Origin: a virus
DNA length: 25,628 nt
Strand: one strand, 5' to 3'
IMG/VR virus record: IMGVR_UViG_3300028654_000234
Span: 1 to 25,628 of that record
Every line of letters starts with the position of its first letter. Position 1 is the first letter of the stretch. The position numbers and the translations under genes were made by a program. Of the stretch, positions 6,701 through 13,084 are shown piece by piece. The notes beneath the pieces are model-generated. The model was not told where the DNA came from and searched no databases. It saw nothing but the letters and a program-made list of their open reading frames with translations.

Positions 6701-7504
6701 GGAGCGCCAGTTCCAAATGGAGCAAAAGCAGTGGAGACAAAGATGGCATTCGATTTAACAACAAAAGAAGGTCGTACAGCTTACCGAGCAAAATTAGCTG
6801 CTGATGCAACTGGTAAAGAAGATGATGGTGAGATTCAATCCGTCGAATCTATGAAGCATAGTGATATGCTAGATGAAGCCAACAAACTAACCGATGGTCA
6901 GACACAACTTGATGTCAAACCTTCAGATAGTCTTGGTCTAGTTGAAACAAAGCCAGAACAACAAAAAGCAGATCTAGAAGTAGCACGCGCAGAACCAAAA
7001 GTTCGCAAAGAAGCTGAACGTCTAAATCAACTAATCTCTGAAGGCAAAGTTAAAGTTGCAGAACTTGATTCACTAATTGCACAAGGTCTAGATTCAGAGG
7101 TTGTTAAATACTGGAAACAATACTGGGGTCAAGCTGGCAAAGAAGGTTCAGAGTTTGCTAAGCTTCTAACAACCGAAACAATGAAAGCAAAAGCACAAGA
7201 AGAAATTGCTGCTCACAAAGTCAAGCTAGGTCGTGCATATGAACTAGCAAACGAAATGGTTCGTCGTGGTCTATGTGAAGATGAACGAACCGCTATCGCA
7301 GGTCAAGTTGATCAAATCATGACATGGAACGATGAGGGTTTTGAAAGCATGAAACGAGTTATTGCAAAACATGCACCAAAATCATTGAAAAAACAAGCCA
7401 TGCCAGTAGTTGGTCTCAAATCAGAAGAAATGTTCTCTGAACAATCAACAGAGTCAGGTCTTCAAGATGAACTAGAAAACGCATTCTCAGGCAGAAAATA
7501 CTAA
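3722..7504 (+). CDS. prohead protease fused to scaffold (head maturation polyprotein)
   Basis: A 1,260-residue protein. Residues ~45-250 look like a phage prohead serine protease: His132 in CVDHKSS and Ser183 in TSVSMG are the likely catalytic pair, as in Caudovirus prohead (U35/S78-type) proteases. A CTDC...C-S-H cluster (Cys193, Cys196, Cys207, His209) just after Ser183 is probably a zinc site. Residues ~255-390 are linker and coiled coil. Residues 399-570 contain two tandem 91-residue repeats (KEAY...VNEPTPG...GLHPSP). Then come a compact domain (~565-645, with VATKEFG and IRTVGFEQA), an Ala/Pro/Gly linker, a long helical region, a Lys/Glu stretch near residues 860-905, an acidic stretch and a conserved-looking C-terminal helical domain (MTWNDEGFESMKR). 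Protease plus long charged coiled coil fits a self-cleaving scaffold. Codon use becomes richer in optimal-looking codons after about base 4,900. Confidence 0.85.
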   Translation: MFTKIGELSSLDGSSIQSEESVFADPSVDERFKKFATELRRVAPKANDFLYFSAVMLHSAEAALVNADGTAKLNSRGEQVKAHWEKKGDSWKWVCSDAHVRPLKNSNGDIFPEEELLKAYKLWIGKPLCVDHKSSQVDAIRGVILDTYYDRTFKRVIGLCALDKISYPELARGVSTGYKTSVSMGTAVGKAICTDCGTVARTEHDFCSHMRSKSCYGEINVDLQPIELSIVVNGADPQAKIRTILAHAQEINNALDESGKKINQMINEEIDPANKINQMIGEEVSKPALKAKLDKLMAEHHKLKLEIAELEKMYAQAPDTNTATDHQSCGTESSPSDETNQESFGLNLPERFASNNNTLLDQVKNLMSSVEGRLNNMETALHTLTNKEDTMSKDAMNKKEAYYQGAGGVNEPTPGQKKYPVDPANEKLRMEDKHMQGESPFPEVGAIDGLHPSPESADQKDELERKKMLARAERRNAALQKAKENVMKTKEAYWNGGGGVNEPTPGKQKYPVDNLEYELREKEDKQMVGQKPFPGVGDVEGLHPSPLSADQKDELARKKLLQRASLKARFVRTAKTDGTNDLGNSAWQVFAKNEDGEKLVFTASVNEITGGRSDVLFDMVATKEFGTKMLEKIRTVGFEQANAIYKKGQAVAAPGGAPGAADAGGAGAAPAMPDMGAPAAPADAAPAGDDAKPEDQGGKGDPKDTAMKLAEKVRDYASDLLEAVRSLTGEQSQMGDMEQGLEAMPKAASQVLAPMYKSRRELNSGLLSGAKKSLAELKDHHDELKLIASIVENLSEANKDYANTVVEDAFADAKKACNDAEVLLKSFSSYVKGVAGLNKRAEEAKQASMFSFAEDEDMNDARKKAKKDKEEKASKEKASKEKAEKEDKAEKEEEEEDEDKSDADDTNAFMGDTFEQADKLDKTQPGDESWEIPGRGDKNDHMDHPEHDDGELGLEDLDLPTDGDDGEEHEDADKPVFDMDADDQNDTMVDLPAGAPVPNGAKAVETKMAFDLTTKEGRTAYRAKLAADATGKEDDGEIQSVESMKHSDMLDEANKLTDGQTQLDVKPSDSLGLVETKPEQQKADLEVARAEPKVRKEAERLNQLISEGKVKVAELDSLIAQGLDSEVVKYWKQYWGQAGKEGSEFAKLLTTETMKAKAQEEIAAHKVKLGRAYELANEMVRRGLCEDERTAIAGQVDQIMTWNDEGFESMKRVIAKHAPKSLKKQAMPVVGLKSEEMFSEQSTESGLQDELENAFSGRKY
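4892..7504 (+). CDS. putative nested scaffold protein from an internal start
   Basis: An in-frame ATG (residue 391 of the protease/scaffold) is preceded by AGAGGA at 4882-4887, an excellent Shine-Dalgarno at about 4-5 bases spacing. Initiation here would give an 870-residue product lacking the protease domain, analogous to lambda C/Nu3, where scaffold is made from a nested start inside the protease gene. The ATG falls exactly at the end of the coiled-coil linker and the beginning of the repeat region, a sensible domain boundary. A second in-frame ATG at 5180 has a perfect AAGGAG at 5168-5173. The existence of the nested product is inference. Confidence 0.42.
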   Translation: MSKDAMNKKEAYYQGAGGVNEPTPGQKKYPVDPANEKLRMEDKHMQGESPFPEVGAIDGLHPSPESADQKDELERKKMLARAERRNAALQKAKENVMKTKEAYWNGGGGVNEPTPGKQKYPVDNLEYELREKEDKQMVGQKPFPGVGDVEGLHPSPLSADQKDELARKKLLQRASLKARFVRTAKTDGTNDLGNSAWQVFAKNEDGEKLVFTASVNEITGGRSDVLFDMVATKEFGTKMLEKIRTVGFEQANAIYKKGQAVAAPGGAPGAADAGGAGAAPAMPDMGAPAAPADAAPAGDDAKPEDQGGKGDPKDTAMKLAEKVRDYASDLLEAVRSLTGEQSQMGDMEQGLEAMPKAASQVLAPMYKSRRELNSGLLSGAKKSLAELKDHHDELKLIASIVENLSEANKDYANTVVEDAFADAKKACNDAEVLLKSFSSYVKGVAGLNKRAEEAKQASMFSFAEDEDMNDARKKAKKDKEEKASKEKASKEKAEKEDKAEKEEEEEDEDKSDADDTNAFMGDTFEQADKLDKTQPGDESWEIPGRGDKNDHMDHPEHDDGELGLEDLDLPTDGDDGEEHEDADKPVFDMDADDQNDTMVDLPAGAPVPNGAKAVETKMAFDLTTKEGRTAYRAKLAADATGKEDDGEIQSVESMKHSDMLDEANKLTDGQTQLDVKPSDSLGLVETKPEQQKADLEVARAEPKVRKEAERLNQLISEGKVKVAELDSLIAQGLDSEVVKYWKQYWGQAGKEGSEFAKLLTTETMKAKAQEEIAAHKVKLGRAYELANEMVRRGLCEDERTAIAGQVDQIMTWNDEGFESMKRVIAKHAPKSLKKQAMPVVGLKSEEMFSEQSTESGLQDELENAFSGRKY
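4916..5430 (+). repeat. two tandem 91-codon repeats in the scaffold region
   Basis: Unit 1 spans about 4916-5188 and unit 2 5189-5430. They share KEAY, GGVNEPTPG, KYPVD, PFP.VG, GLHPSP and SADQKDEL.RKK in the same order with an offset of 273 bases. The DNA has diverged at many third positions, so the duplication is old and kept by protein-level selection. Each unit is preceded by a strong ribosome-binding sequence and an in-frame ATG, which suggests that the unit may once have been a separate small gene. Confidence 0.85.
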
Positions 7505-7524
7505 ACGGTAAAAAGGATAAACAA

Positions 7525-8040
7525 ATGAAAAACGTAGATCTATCTAATAGTATTGCTGCCGATATGGATAAAGTATTAAATAGTGATGAGAATAAGCAGT
7601 TATTCTCATCCGCCTCAGTACTAGAAAAACTGGCATTCAAAAAAGTATCCGAAGACGATAAAACAACTGAAGTTGAAGTTGAGCTTGAAAATGCTCTAAC
7701 AAAGAACGCTTCAGCAGAAGTTGACGAAGTTGTATCAGAAGATGATGTAGTTGCTATGCTATTACAAGCATCAGAAGATCTTGATACTCTTGGTTTTGAC
7801 AAATTAGCTTCGTACAGCGCGCTTATAGCTGACAAACTAATGGTCGAAGCAAAAGCAAAGGCTAAAACAAAGTCTGATAAAAAATCAGACAAGAAATCAG
7901 ATAAGAAATCTGATAAAGCCAAATCTGATAAAAAAATGGATATGAAAGATCGCATGAAGAAAATGCGTGAAATGCAAGGTAAAGGAAAGAAAGATTCCAA
8001 AAAAGAAGATAAAAAAGATTCAAAGAAATCCTCTAAATAA
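7525..8040 (+). CDS. small highly charged protein, prohead-core-like
   Basis: A 171-residue protein starting 20 bases after the protease/scaffold, with AAAGGAT as ribosome site. Residues 1-110 are acidic and helical and include VAMLLQASEDLDTLGFDKLA (about 76-95), a helical hairpin resembled in neighbouring proteins. Residues ~114-171 are a very basic tail made of KSDK repeats and further Lys/Asp/Ser. Position immediately after the scaffold and the bipolar charge recall small core proteins of phage proheads such as T4 gp67/gp68, but no sequence match is claimed. It may fill the scaffold core or neutralise DNA. Confidence 0.75.
   Translation: MKNVDLSNSIAADMDKVLNSDENKQLFSSASVLEKLAFKKVSEDDKTTEVEVELENALTKNASAEVDEVVSEDDVVAMLLQASEDLDTLGFDKLASYSALIADKLMVEAKAKAKTKSDKKSDKKSDKKSDKAKSDKKMDMKDRMKKMREMQGKGKKDSKKEDKKDSKKSSK
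7870..7932 (+). repeat. KSDK codon repeats
   Basis: Four consecutive 12-base units encoding KSDK (7870-7917) and a fifth after one Ala codon (7921-7932). Serine and lysine codons vary between units, so the repeat is maintained at protein level and is not a recent slippage product. It forms the start of the basic tail of the 7525-8040 protein. Confidence 0.85.
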
Positions 8041-8049
8041 TCGGAACAC

Positions 8050-8871
8050 ATGTTCAATAAAAAAGATATATCATCAGAGTTAGCTGAATCAATGGCAAGT
8101 CATCTCGTTGGTAATACCATCGAGAAACGTGCAGAAGATTTAAATAAGTTTGCGACTGCAATTGATCATATCAGTGATGCAGCAGAAACGTTTGATAAAC
8201 TTGGAATGAACAAAGAAGCTGAAGCACTAACTACATTACTAGAAATAATAGCAGGTAAAAAATCAAAGAAAAAATCTAAACCAAGTAAATCCAAAAAGAA
8301 GCCATCAAAATCAAAGAAAACTGATTCGGCAACAAAAGGATTAACCGGTGAAAAAATGGTTGATAACCTAAAACACAAAGGTTGGGTTTTCAATGCTGAT
8401 GATCAAAATAATGGAAATGACCATACAGATGGTTGTATGTGCAGTATGTGTATGGATGTAAATGATGTTCGTCATGGTGATGATTGCGTATGTTCAATAT
8501 GTATGAAAGATGACGAGAATGATGTAAAGCATCATAATAAATCTGAGAATAAAAATCATTATTGGGACGGGCACTCTCGTGATGAGTGCGAAGAATGGTC
8601 TACATGCCCACAACATCGTAATCAGTCTAATACAAAAGAAGATGAGTGGTATCGACACTGGGCAGATAAAGATGATAAAAACGATCACTTCGATACAGAA
8701 GAAGATGCTGGATCTCATATAAATAGAGATGATAATTGTCATATAGATATAGAAGAAAGCGAACCATTCGATTTTAGTGATACTTCAATAGATAGAAATC
8801 ATAGCGATGATGATGTGAATTATGCAGAAATGTTCAAGCAATTTAATAATGATTTTGAAGATGAAGTATAA
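8050..8871 (+). CDS. charged protein with basic linker, paired CxCxxC motifs and acidic tail
   Basis: A 273-residue protein 9 bases after its neighbour. Residues 1-68 are helical and contain DAAETFDKLGMNKEAEALTT, similar in pattern to the hairpin of the preceding protein. Residues 70-90 are a Lys/Ser/Pro linker. Residues 129-134 (CMCSMC) and 146-151 (CVCSIC) are two identically spaced C-x-C-x2-C motifs, both framed by Asp and Met, and further Cys/His follow at 180, 186 and 189. The last ~100 residues are rich in Asp, Asn, Glu and His. Metal binding is likely from the Cys/His content. The N-terminal and basic-linker similarity to the 7525-8040 protein suggests a related head-core component with an added metal-binding half. 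Function otherwise unknown. Confidence 0.78.
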   Translation: MFNKKDISSELAESMASHLVGNTIEKRAEDLNKFATAIDHISDAAETFDKLGMNKEAEALTTLLEIIAGKKSKKKSKPSKSKKKPSKSKKTDSATKGLTGEKMVDNLKHKGWVFNADDQNNGNDHTDGCMCSMCMDVNDVRHGDDCVCSICMKDDENDVKHHNKSENKNHYWDGHSRDECEEWSTCPQHRNQSNTKEDEWYRHWADKDDKNDHFDTEEDAGSHINRDDNCHIDIEESEPFDFSDTSIDRNHSDDDVNYAEMFKQFNNDFEDEV

Positions 8872-8890
8872 AAATTAAGGGAGTAAAGAT

Positions 8891-8968
8891 ATGGAGAGCG
8901 AGGAAATTTTATGGTTTCCTCGCTTTTTGCTATTTAGAGTTTTATTTTTGGTGATATATAGTTATTGA
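8891..8968 (+). CDS. 25-residue hydrophobic micro-ORF across a terminator
   Basis: AAGGGAG (8877-8883), one of the strongest ribosome sites in the window, stands 7 bases before an ATG that opens 25 codons ending TGA at 8966-8968. The peptide begins MESEEILWFPRFLLF and continues hydrophobic and aromatic, like a short membrane-spanning peptide. The terminator hairpin 8897-8924 lies wholly inside the ORF, and its stop lies within the ATTGAAA of the next promoter candidate. No larger gene uses this ribosome site. It could be a leader peptide, a membrane micro-protein or an accident of a T-rich terminator. Confidence 0.4.
   Translation: MESEEILWFPRFLLFRVLFLVIYSY
8897..8928 (+). terminator. Rho-independent terminator
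   Basis: A perfect 10-bp stem AGCGAGGAAA (8897-8906) / TTTCCTCGCT (8915-8924) with an 8-base loop, followed by TTTTT. It closes the protease/scaffold unit. The micro-ORF 8891-8968 would run translating ribosomes through the stem. Confidence 0.88.
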
Positions 8969-8970
8969 AA
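8957..8970 (+). promoter_or_regulatory. candidate phage late promoter (TATAGT-TATTGAAA)
   Basis: TATAGT at 8957-8962 runs into ATTGAAA at 8964-8970, with TTTATTTTT at 8941-8949. The same elements recur before 15548, 17331 and (weaker) 21081. It lies just after a terminator and before the 8982 structural gene, where a promoter is needed. Confidence 0.4.
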
Positions 8971-8981
8971 GGAACAGAAAT

Positions 8982-9674
8982 ATGTTTAGATTAGTTCAAG
9001 AAAGCAATCAACTTCCTTATAGTTGGCAGGTTGATCCGAGTGCAGAGTTTGAAGCTGGAATGATAGCTCAACTAACAGTTATTGGTAATCAGGTAATGGC
9101 AACAGTTAGTAATGGTAGCGCCCCCATTGGTATCATAGATGACCAGAAAACAAAAGCATTTACCAGTAATGCTTGGGACGAATCCATAGTTATTCCAACG
9201 ACCGGTGTAGCCGGGCCTAATAATACAATCGTTACGCCAGTTGACATAAAATGGGAACTCAATAATCCAAATGTTGTTCCAAATAGTTTTATATCTATTC
9301 CGGTTGAGGTTCAATTGATTCCAAGAAACGGCGTAATAGTATTCCCAGCTGGTACATTATTGAATTATGATTTATTAGGAACAGGCGAACCTAATGCAAT
9401 TAAAACAAATGTTAGATATGCATATCAGATTCCAAATATAATTGGAGACGATAGCACGTTCGCATCACAGCGTATAACGGTTTGGTTCGGTCGTTTGATT
9501 GGTGAAACAAATATGTTTGAGGTAAATCAGATATATGAAGTTAACGCTAATTTATTCGTTAGTGAGTTGGGGCTGCTAACAACCAGACAACCAGCTCCTA
9601 ATTATCCAGCTATGGCTATAGTTACAGCTCCTCCTACCCCAATGTCATCAACTCTTCAGTTCTTATGGCTATAA
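8982..9674 (+). CDS. virion structural protein, probably head decoration/surface type
   Basis: A 230-residue beta-rich protein with AGGAAC upstream as ribosome site. It begins MFRLVQESNQLPYSW and contains EAGMIAQL and GSAPIGIIDD, features I associate from memory with structural proteins of large phages annotated only as virion protein. It lacks long helices, Cys and catalytic motifs, in line with a beta-sandwich/barrel capsid accessory. A terminator stands upstream and a candidate late promoter just before it, so it may be independently and strongly expressed. The overall style (small beta-rich protein with a short N-terminus and a Pro/Ala-rich C-terminus) resembles the 15548-16255 protein, though I see no direct alignment. 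The precise location in the particle is inferred. Confidence 0.72.
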   Translation: MFRLVQESNQLPYSWQVDPSAEFEAGMIAQLTVIGNQVMATVSNGSAPIGIIDDQKTKAFTSNAWDESIVIPTTGVAGPNNTIVTPVDIKWELNNPNVVPNSFISIPVEVQLIPRNGVIVFPAGTLLNYDLLGTGEPNAIKTNVRYAYQIPNIIGDDSTFASQRITVWFGRLIGETNMFEVNQIYEVNANLFVSELGLLTTRQPAPNYPAMAIVTAPPTPMSSTLQFLWL

Positions 9675-9736
9675 TAAATAATTGATATCTACCATTATTT
9701 TCTCATATTATTAGCCTACACCATCGGAGCAGATAT

Positions 9737-10855
9737 ATGGTATATACATTAAAAGATATAAAACATTTAGAAACTATTGCCAATCTTCAATCCAAAGAAG
9801 TAGAGCAATCAAAACCTATTTTTGTACAAGCTGAAGATACTTCGCTTACAGCTACAATATTAAAATTATGCAATAAACTTCGTGCTGAAGGTCATAATAA
9901 ATACGCGGAGTCAGTAGAAAATAAGTTTGTTAATTACAAAACTGCTGGTGTTCACTTATATCAAGCACACAAAGAAACTGGTGAAGATTTAGTTGATCAA
10001 GCACATCCAGATGGTGATAATAAAATAGTTTCAGATGTATCAGATAATAATGGTGATGTTGAAACTATTGTATCTAAACATAAAAAAATTGTTGATATTG
10101 TTAATAAACAACCAACTGGAAAATTAGCATCATATGTTGAGCAATGTAAAATTGCACTTGGTCAATCCATCACTATGCCAAAAACAATAGATACAATGAA
10201 TATTCGAGAGTTAATAAATTCTGCCAATGAAGATATACAAAAAATATATAATATGATTGTTAAATCAGGAGGAATAAGTTCTATAAGATTATCTGATATA
10301 AGAGATAGAATGTCTTTAATATCTAACTTAGTCAATACGCCTATTAAAGATATGTCAGCTGATGAAATCAATAAAGCCGTATCCGGAGTATCTGCCATAT
10401 CACAATGGCTACATCCAAATTTACTTCATAATTATTTACCAGATTTAATAAATAAAGGAGTTAGCACTGATGAATTATGGGATAAAATATCTGGAATTTT
10501 AAATGGTGCAACTTCAAAATTAAAATCAGCTATATCTAAATTAGTTGATGAACAATATAAGGATGAGCCAAAAGATAATGTATCAGTAAAACAAAATCCA
10601 CAAGCTGATAGCATAACAGAAAATTTTCAATCAATGATGGCGTTAATAACTCAGTTAGAAAGCCAAGTTAATAATGGTAAGTCTACTAATAAAGCTGCGC
10701 AATTAGCTTGGTTAGATCAGATGAATCAAGCTGTTGGTGATAAGATGGCTCAATATTCATCTATTCAAAATAAAGAACCTGTTGCAAAAGAATATACAGA
10801 TTTATTGGGTCAAGTTAAACAAAGATTAGATGCTTTCAAATCAAAACTCGGTTAA
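9737..10855 (+). CDS. virion-associated protein of unknown function (372 aa)
   Basis: Start supported by GGAG at 9726-9729, 7 bases before ATG. The protein is largely helical. Residues 38-57 (ILKLCNKLRAEGHNKYAESV region) form the hairpin pattern seen in other proteins here. Next comes GVHLYQAHKETGEDLVDQAH and HPDGD, then KHKKIVDIV. I recall closely similar strings in hypothetical proteins of large environmental phages, but no function. The C-terminal third is coiled-coil-like. It is the first of five long genes with minimal spacing (9737-15440), probably one functional module such as internal head, neck or tail proteins. No transmembrane segment is visible. Confidence 0.75.
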   Translation: MVYTLKDIKHLETIANLQSKEVEQSKPIFVQAEDTSLTATILKLCNKLRAEGHNKYAESVENKFVNYKTAGVHLYQAHKETGEDLVDQAHPDGDNKIVSDVSDNNGDVETIVSKHKKIVDIVNKQPTGKLASYVEQCKIALGQSITMPKTIDTMNIRELINSANEDIQKIYNMIVKSGGISSIRLSDIRDRMSLISNLVNTPIKDMSADEINKAVSGVSAISQWLHPNLLHNYLPDLINKGVSTDELWDKISGILNGATSKLKSAISKLVDEQYKDEPKDNVSVKQNPQADSITENFQSMMALITQLESQVNNGKSTNKAAQLAWLDQMNQAVGDKMAQYSSIQNKEPVAKEYTDLLGQVKQRLDAFKSKLG

Positions 10856-10857
10856 TT

Positions 10858-11958
10858 ATGAAAAATAAAATTAATAAAATAGCACAAAATACTCCTCAAA
10901 ATATTCCAGATTATTTTGAAGGAACTAAGCCGTCAGAAGTACCAGCAGATTTTGTTGGACCAACTCAACAAGGACAAGCAGCACCAGCAGCTACTCCTGC
11001 CCCCGCTACACAATCTACTTCACAATATCCTCGTTCACAGTCAATTCAAGAAATGCAAACTGCTCTTCAAAGTCTCTATGGTGCATTCAAGAATTACCCA
11101 ATGTTTAATAAAAAGCCAGACTATCGTGAACAAGACAAAGGTCAACGCGGCGCGGAGTACGGAGAAAACTACGAACATGGTAGCGATTCATTTTTGACAA
11201 CTATGATGAACCGACATGTAAATAAATCAGATATGGTTGGCACGGCAGATATGTCAGTGCAAGGTGCTCAAGCAGGTAAATCAGCAGATTTAATAAAACT
11301 ATTAGAATCACTAAAGACATTCGGCAAAGGGCTTAATAAGCCAGATGGTGCTTGGGGACCGTATACAAATAATGCATTAAAAAATCTATATGCTATAACA
11401 AAAGCGATGTTAGAAATGTTAGCTAACCTACATGTAAAACAAGACGTTTATACAAATAAAGATTTAGAAGAATTAAAATCTAGTATACCAGAAGATCCTA
11501 AACAAAATCAAAATCCAGATGAATCTGCTACAACTATAACAAAAAATATAGCTAAAGTAAAAATGCTACTTGGAAGTTTTGTAAATGGAACTACTGGTGA
11601 AAATAGTCAACTTGCTCCATATATAAATCAACAAAAAGCTTTTGAGACATCATTCAATAAGAAACCAATTAATTCAAGAGCATTAGTTGGATATAACGTT
11701 GCTCAATCACAAGTTCCAGTTCTAAATATACAGGTTCCAAAAGATCCAATGCATCCCGAACAAGGAACAGTTCCACTAGTATTAGGAAATCTTGCAACAG
11801 CACAAGATTTTAAAGAGTTTGTTGATAGCTCTGGTATTATGGTTGATCATAAAAAACCAACAGATAAAGAGTCTATGAATAAGATAATTGAAACAATAGA
11901 AAATAAAATAAAAGCGGTTAACACTAAAACCCCAGCAACAAATGAGCCCGGATACTAA
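10858..11958 (+). CDS. virion-associated protein with peptidoglycan-binding-like motif
   Basis: A 366-residue protein starting 2 bases after the previous stop. Residues ~33-60 form a Gln/Ala/Pro/Thr-rich linker. Residues 162-177 read PDGAWGPYTNNALKNL, which matches the core of PG_binding_1 domains (D-G-x-W-G-P-x-T-x2-A-L). The preceding helix (LIKLLESLKTFGKGLN) fits such a domain's first helix. In phages this domain usually anchors lysins or tail proteins to cell wall. No catalytic domain is seen here, so the protein may be a wall-contacting virion component, or the motif may be convergent. The rest is helical with a low-complexity N-terminus. Confidence 0.75.
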   Translation: MKNKINKIAQNTPQNIPDYFEGTKPSEVPADFVGPTQQGQAAPAATPAPATQSTSQYPRSQSIQEMQTALQSLYGAFKNYPMFNKKPDYREQDKGQRGAEYGENYEHGSDSFLTTMMNRHVNKSDMVGTADMSVQGAQAGKSADLIKLLESLKTFGKGLNKPDGAWGPYTNNALKNLYAITKAMLEMLANLHVKQDVYTNKDLEELKSSIPEDPKQNQNPDESATTITKNIAKVKMLLGSFVNGTTGENSQLAPYINQQKAFETSFNKKPINSRALVGYNVAQSQVPVLNIQVPKDPMHPEQGTVPLVLGNLATAQDFKEFVDSSGIMVDHKKPTDKESMNKIIETIENKIKAVNTKTPATNEPGY

Positions 11959-11959
11959 T

Positions 11960-13084
11960 ATGACTTTTTTATATGATGAACAGATACTAAAAGAGTTCTC
12001 TAAATTATTAGAGCCAAAGATTGCGCAACAAGCACCGCAACAAGCTTTTACGCCTGCTCAAATGCAAGATGTTGCATTAAAATTGTTAAATAACATCAAA
12101 ACAAGCTATTCACCAATAGAAGTTCCAGAAGGCGCTCAGTTATTCTCAAGAAACGCACAAAACCTTAATGAACTAACAATGTGGATGCTCAATAATAAGG
12201 TTAAGTATAATAACCACCCAATTGTATTACATGATAAGTTTCAATTAGATAAGTCGGTTCAATATACAGAATTTAATAATGCATACGTGTGGAAGGATGG
12301 ATTAGTAGAGTTCCTAAAAGATTTACAAAATCAAGCAAAAGATAGTAATAATAATTTATTTATGCAACATGTTAATGGATTAATATCTGATGCAAATAAA
12401 GATTTACAAGCAGGATTAGCAACAGAAGAAGATGCTAAATCAACAGGCGAAACAAAACAAAATCAACCAACACAACAAGGTCAACCAACAGCTCAACAAG
12501 ATCAATCTGAACAAGGTCAATCTCAACAAGGTCAGGGTTCAGCAGTACAAAAAGCCGTATATGAAACACAACAAGTACTGAAACAAAATACTGGTTCTGA
12601 TAGTTTCGAATTACCATTCGATGTTGATACTAATGATGTAGATATTAAACGAATGAATAATTTTGCTCGTCAAATAGGTTTTACGTTTCAAACGGCAATT
12701 GATCAAAGTAAATGGGGAATTATGAACTCACAAGTAGAACAGGTACTAAGTTCTATCTCTAAATGGTATATAGTCGCAACGCCAGAAGCAAAACAAGGTG
12801 GGTTCCAGCTCAGTATAAATACAAATATAGATTCTTTCGTAAATACATATGCTGATAAAGATTATACTAAAGCATTAGCAATGTTGAATAATTTAATACC
12901 ATTATTACAGGTAACTCATAATTTATTAAATACATTACTAGCAAGTAAAACATATGTACAACTTTCTAATGGTGCGGGAAATTTAACCAATCAAGCATCA
13001 AGGGCACAAGAAATGATTACTTGGGCTCAACACTGGATATCACGAATAGAAGATATTTTACGAAACAATGCCGTTAGGAAATAA
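11960..13084 (+). CDS. virion-associated protein of unknown function with Gln-rich linker
   Basis: A 374-residue protein. I prefer the ATG at 11960 (MTFLYDEQILKEF), one base after the previous stop and with CGGA upstream, over an in-frame ATG at 11942 that overlaps the previous gene and lacks a ribosome site. Residues ~155-200 are a Gln-rich disordered linker (QQGQPTAQQDQSEQGQ). On either side are helical domains: an N-terminal one with VPEGAQLFSRNAQNLNELTM and a C-terminal four-helix-like region. No recognised family or catalytic motif. It shares length, layout and operon position with the preceding two genes. Confidence 0.75.
   Translation: MTFLYDEQILKEFSKLLEPKIAQQAPQQAFTPAQMQDVALKLLNNIKTSYSPIEVPEGAQLFSRNAQNLNELTMWMLNNKVKYNNHPIVLHDKFQLDKSVQYTEFNNAYVWKDGLVEFLKDLQNQAKDSNNNLFMQHVNGLISDANKDLQAGLATEEDAKSTGETKQNQPTQQGQPTAQQDQSEQGQSQQGQGSAVQKAVYETQQVLKQNTGSDSFELPFDVDTNDVDIKRMNNFARQIGFTFQTAIDQSKWGIMNSQVEQVLSSISKWYIVATPEAKQGGFQLSINTNIDSFVNTYADKDYTKALAMLNNLIPLLQVTHNLLNTLLASKTYVQLSNGAGNLTNQASRAQEMITWAQHWISRIEDILRNNAVRK

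Noticed and set aside
6121-6809. Long open frames on both strands opposite the Lys/Glu/Asp-rich part of the polyprotein
   Set aside because: They are mirror images of low-complexity AAG/GAA/GAT codons in the real gene, lack ribosome sites and have biased Phe/Leu/Ser or His/Leu composition.
7416-8057. 213-codon minus-strand open frame
   Set aside because: It is Ser/Phe/Leu-rich because it is antisense to the Lys/Asp/Ser-rich 7525-8040 gene; no ribosome site and no coding logic.
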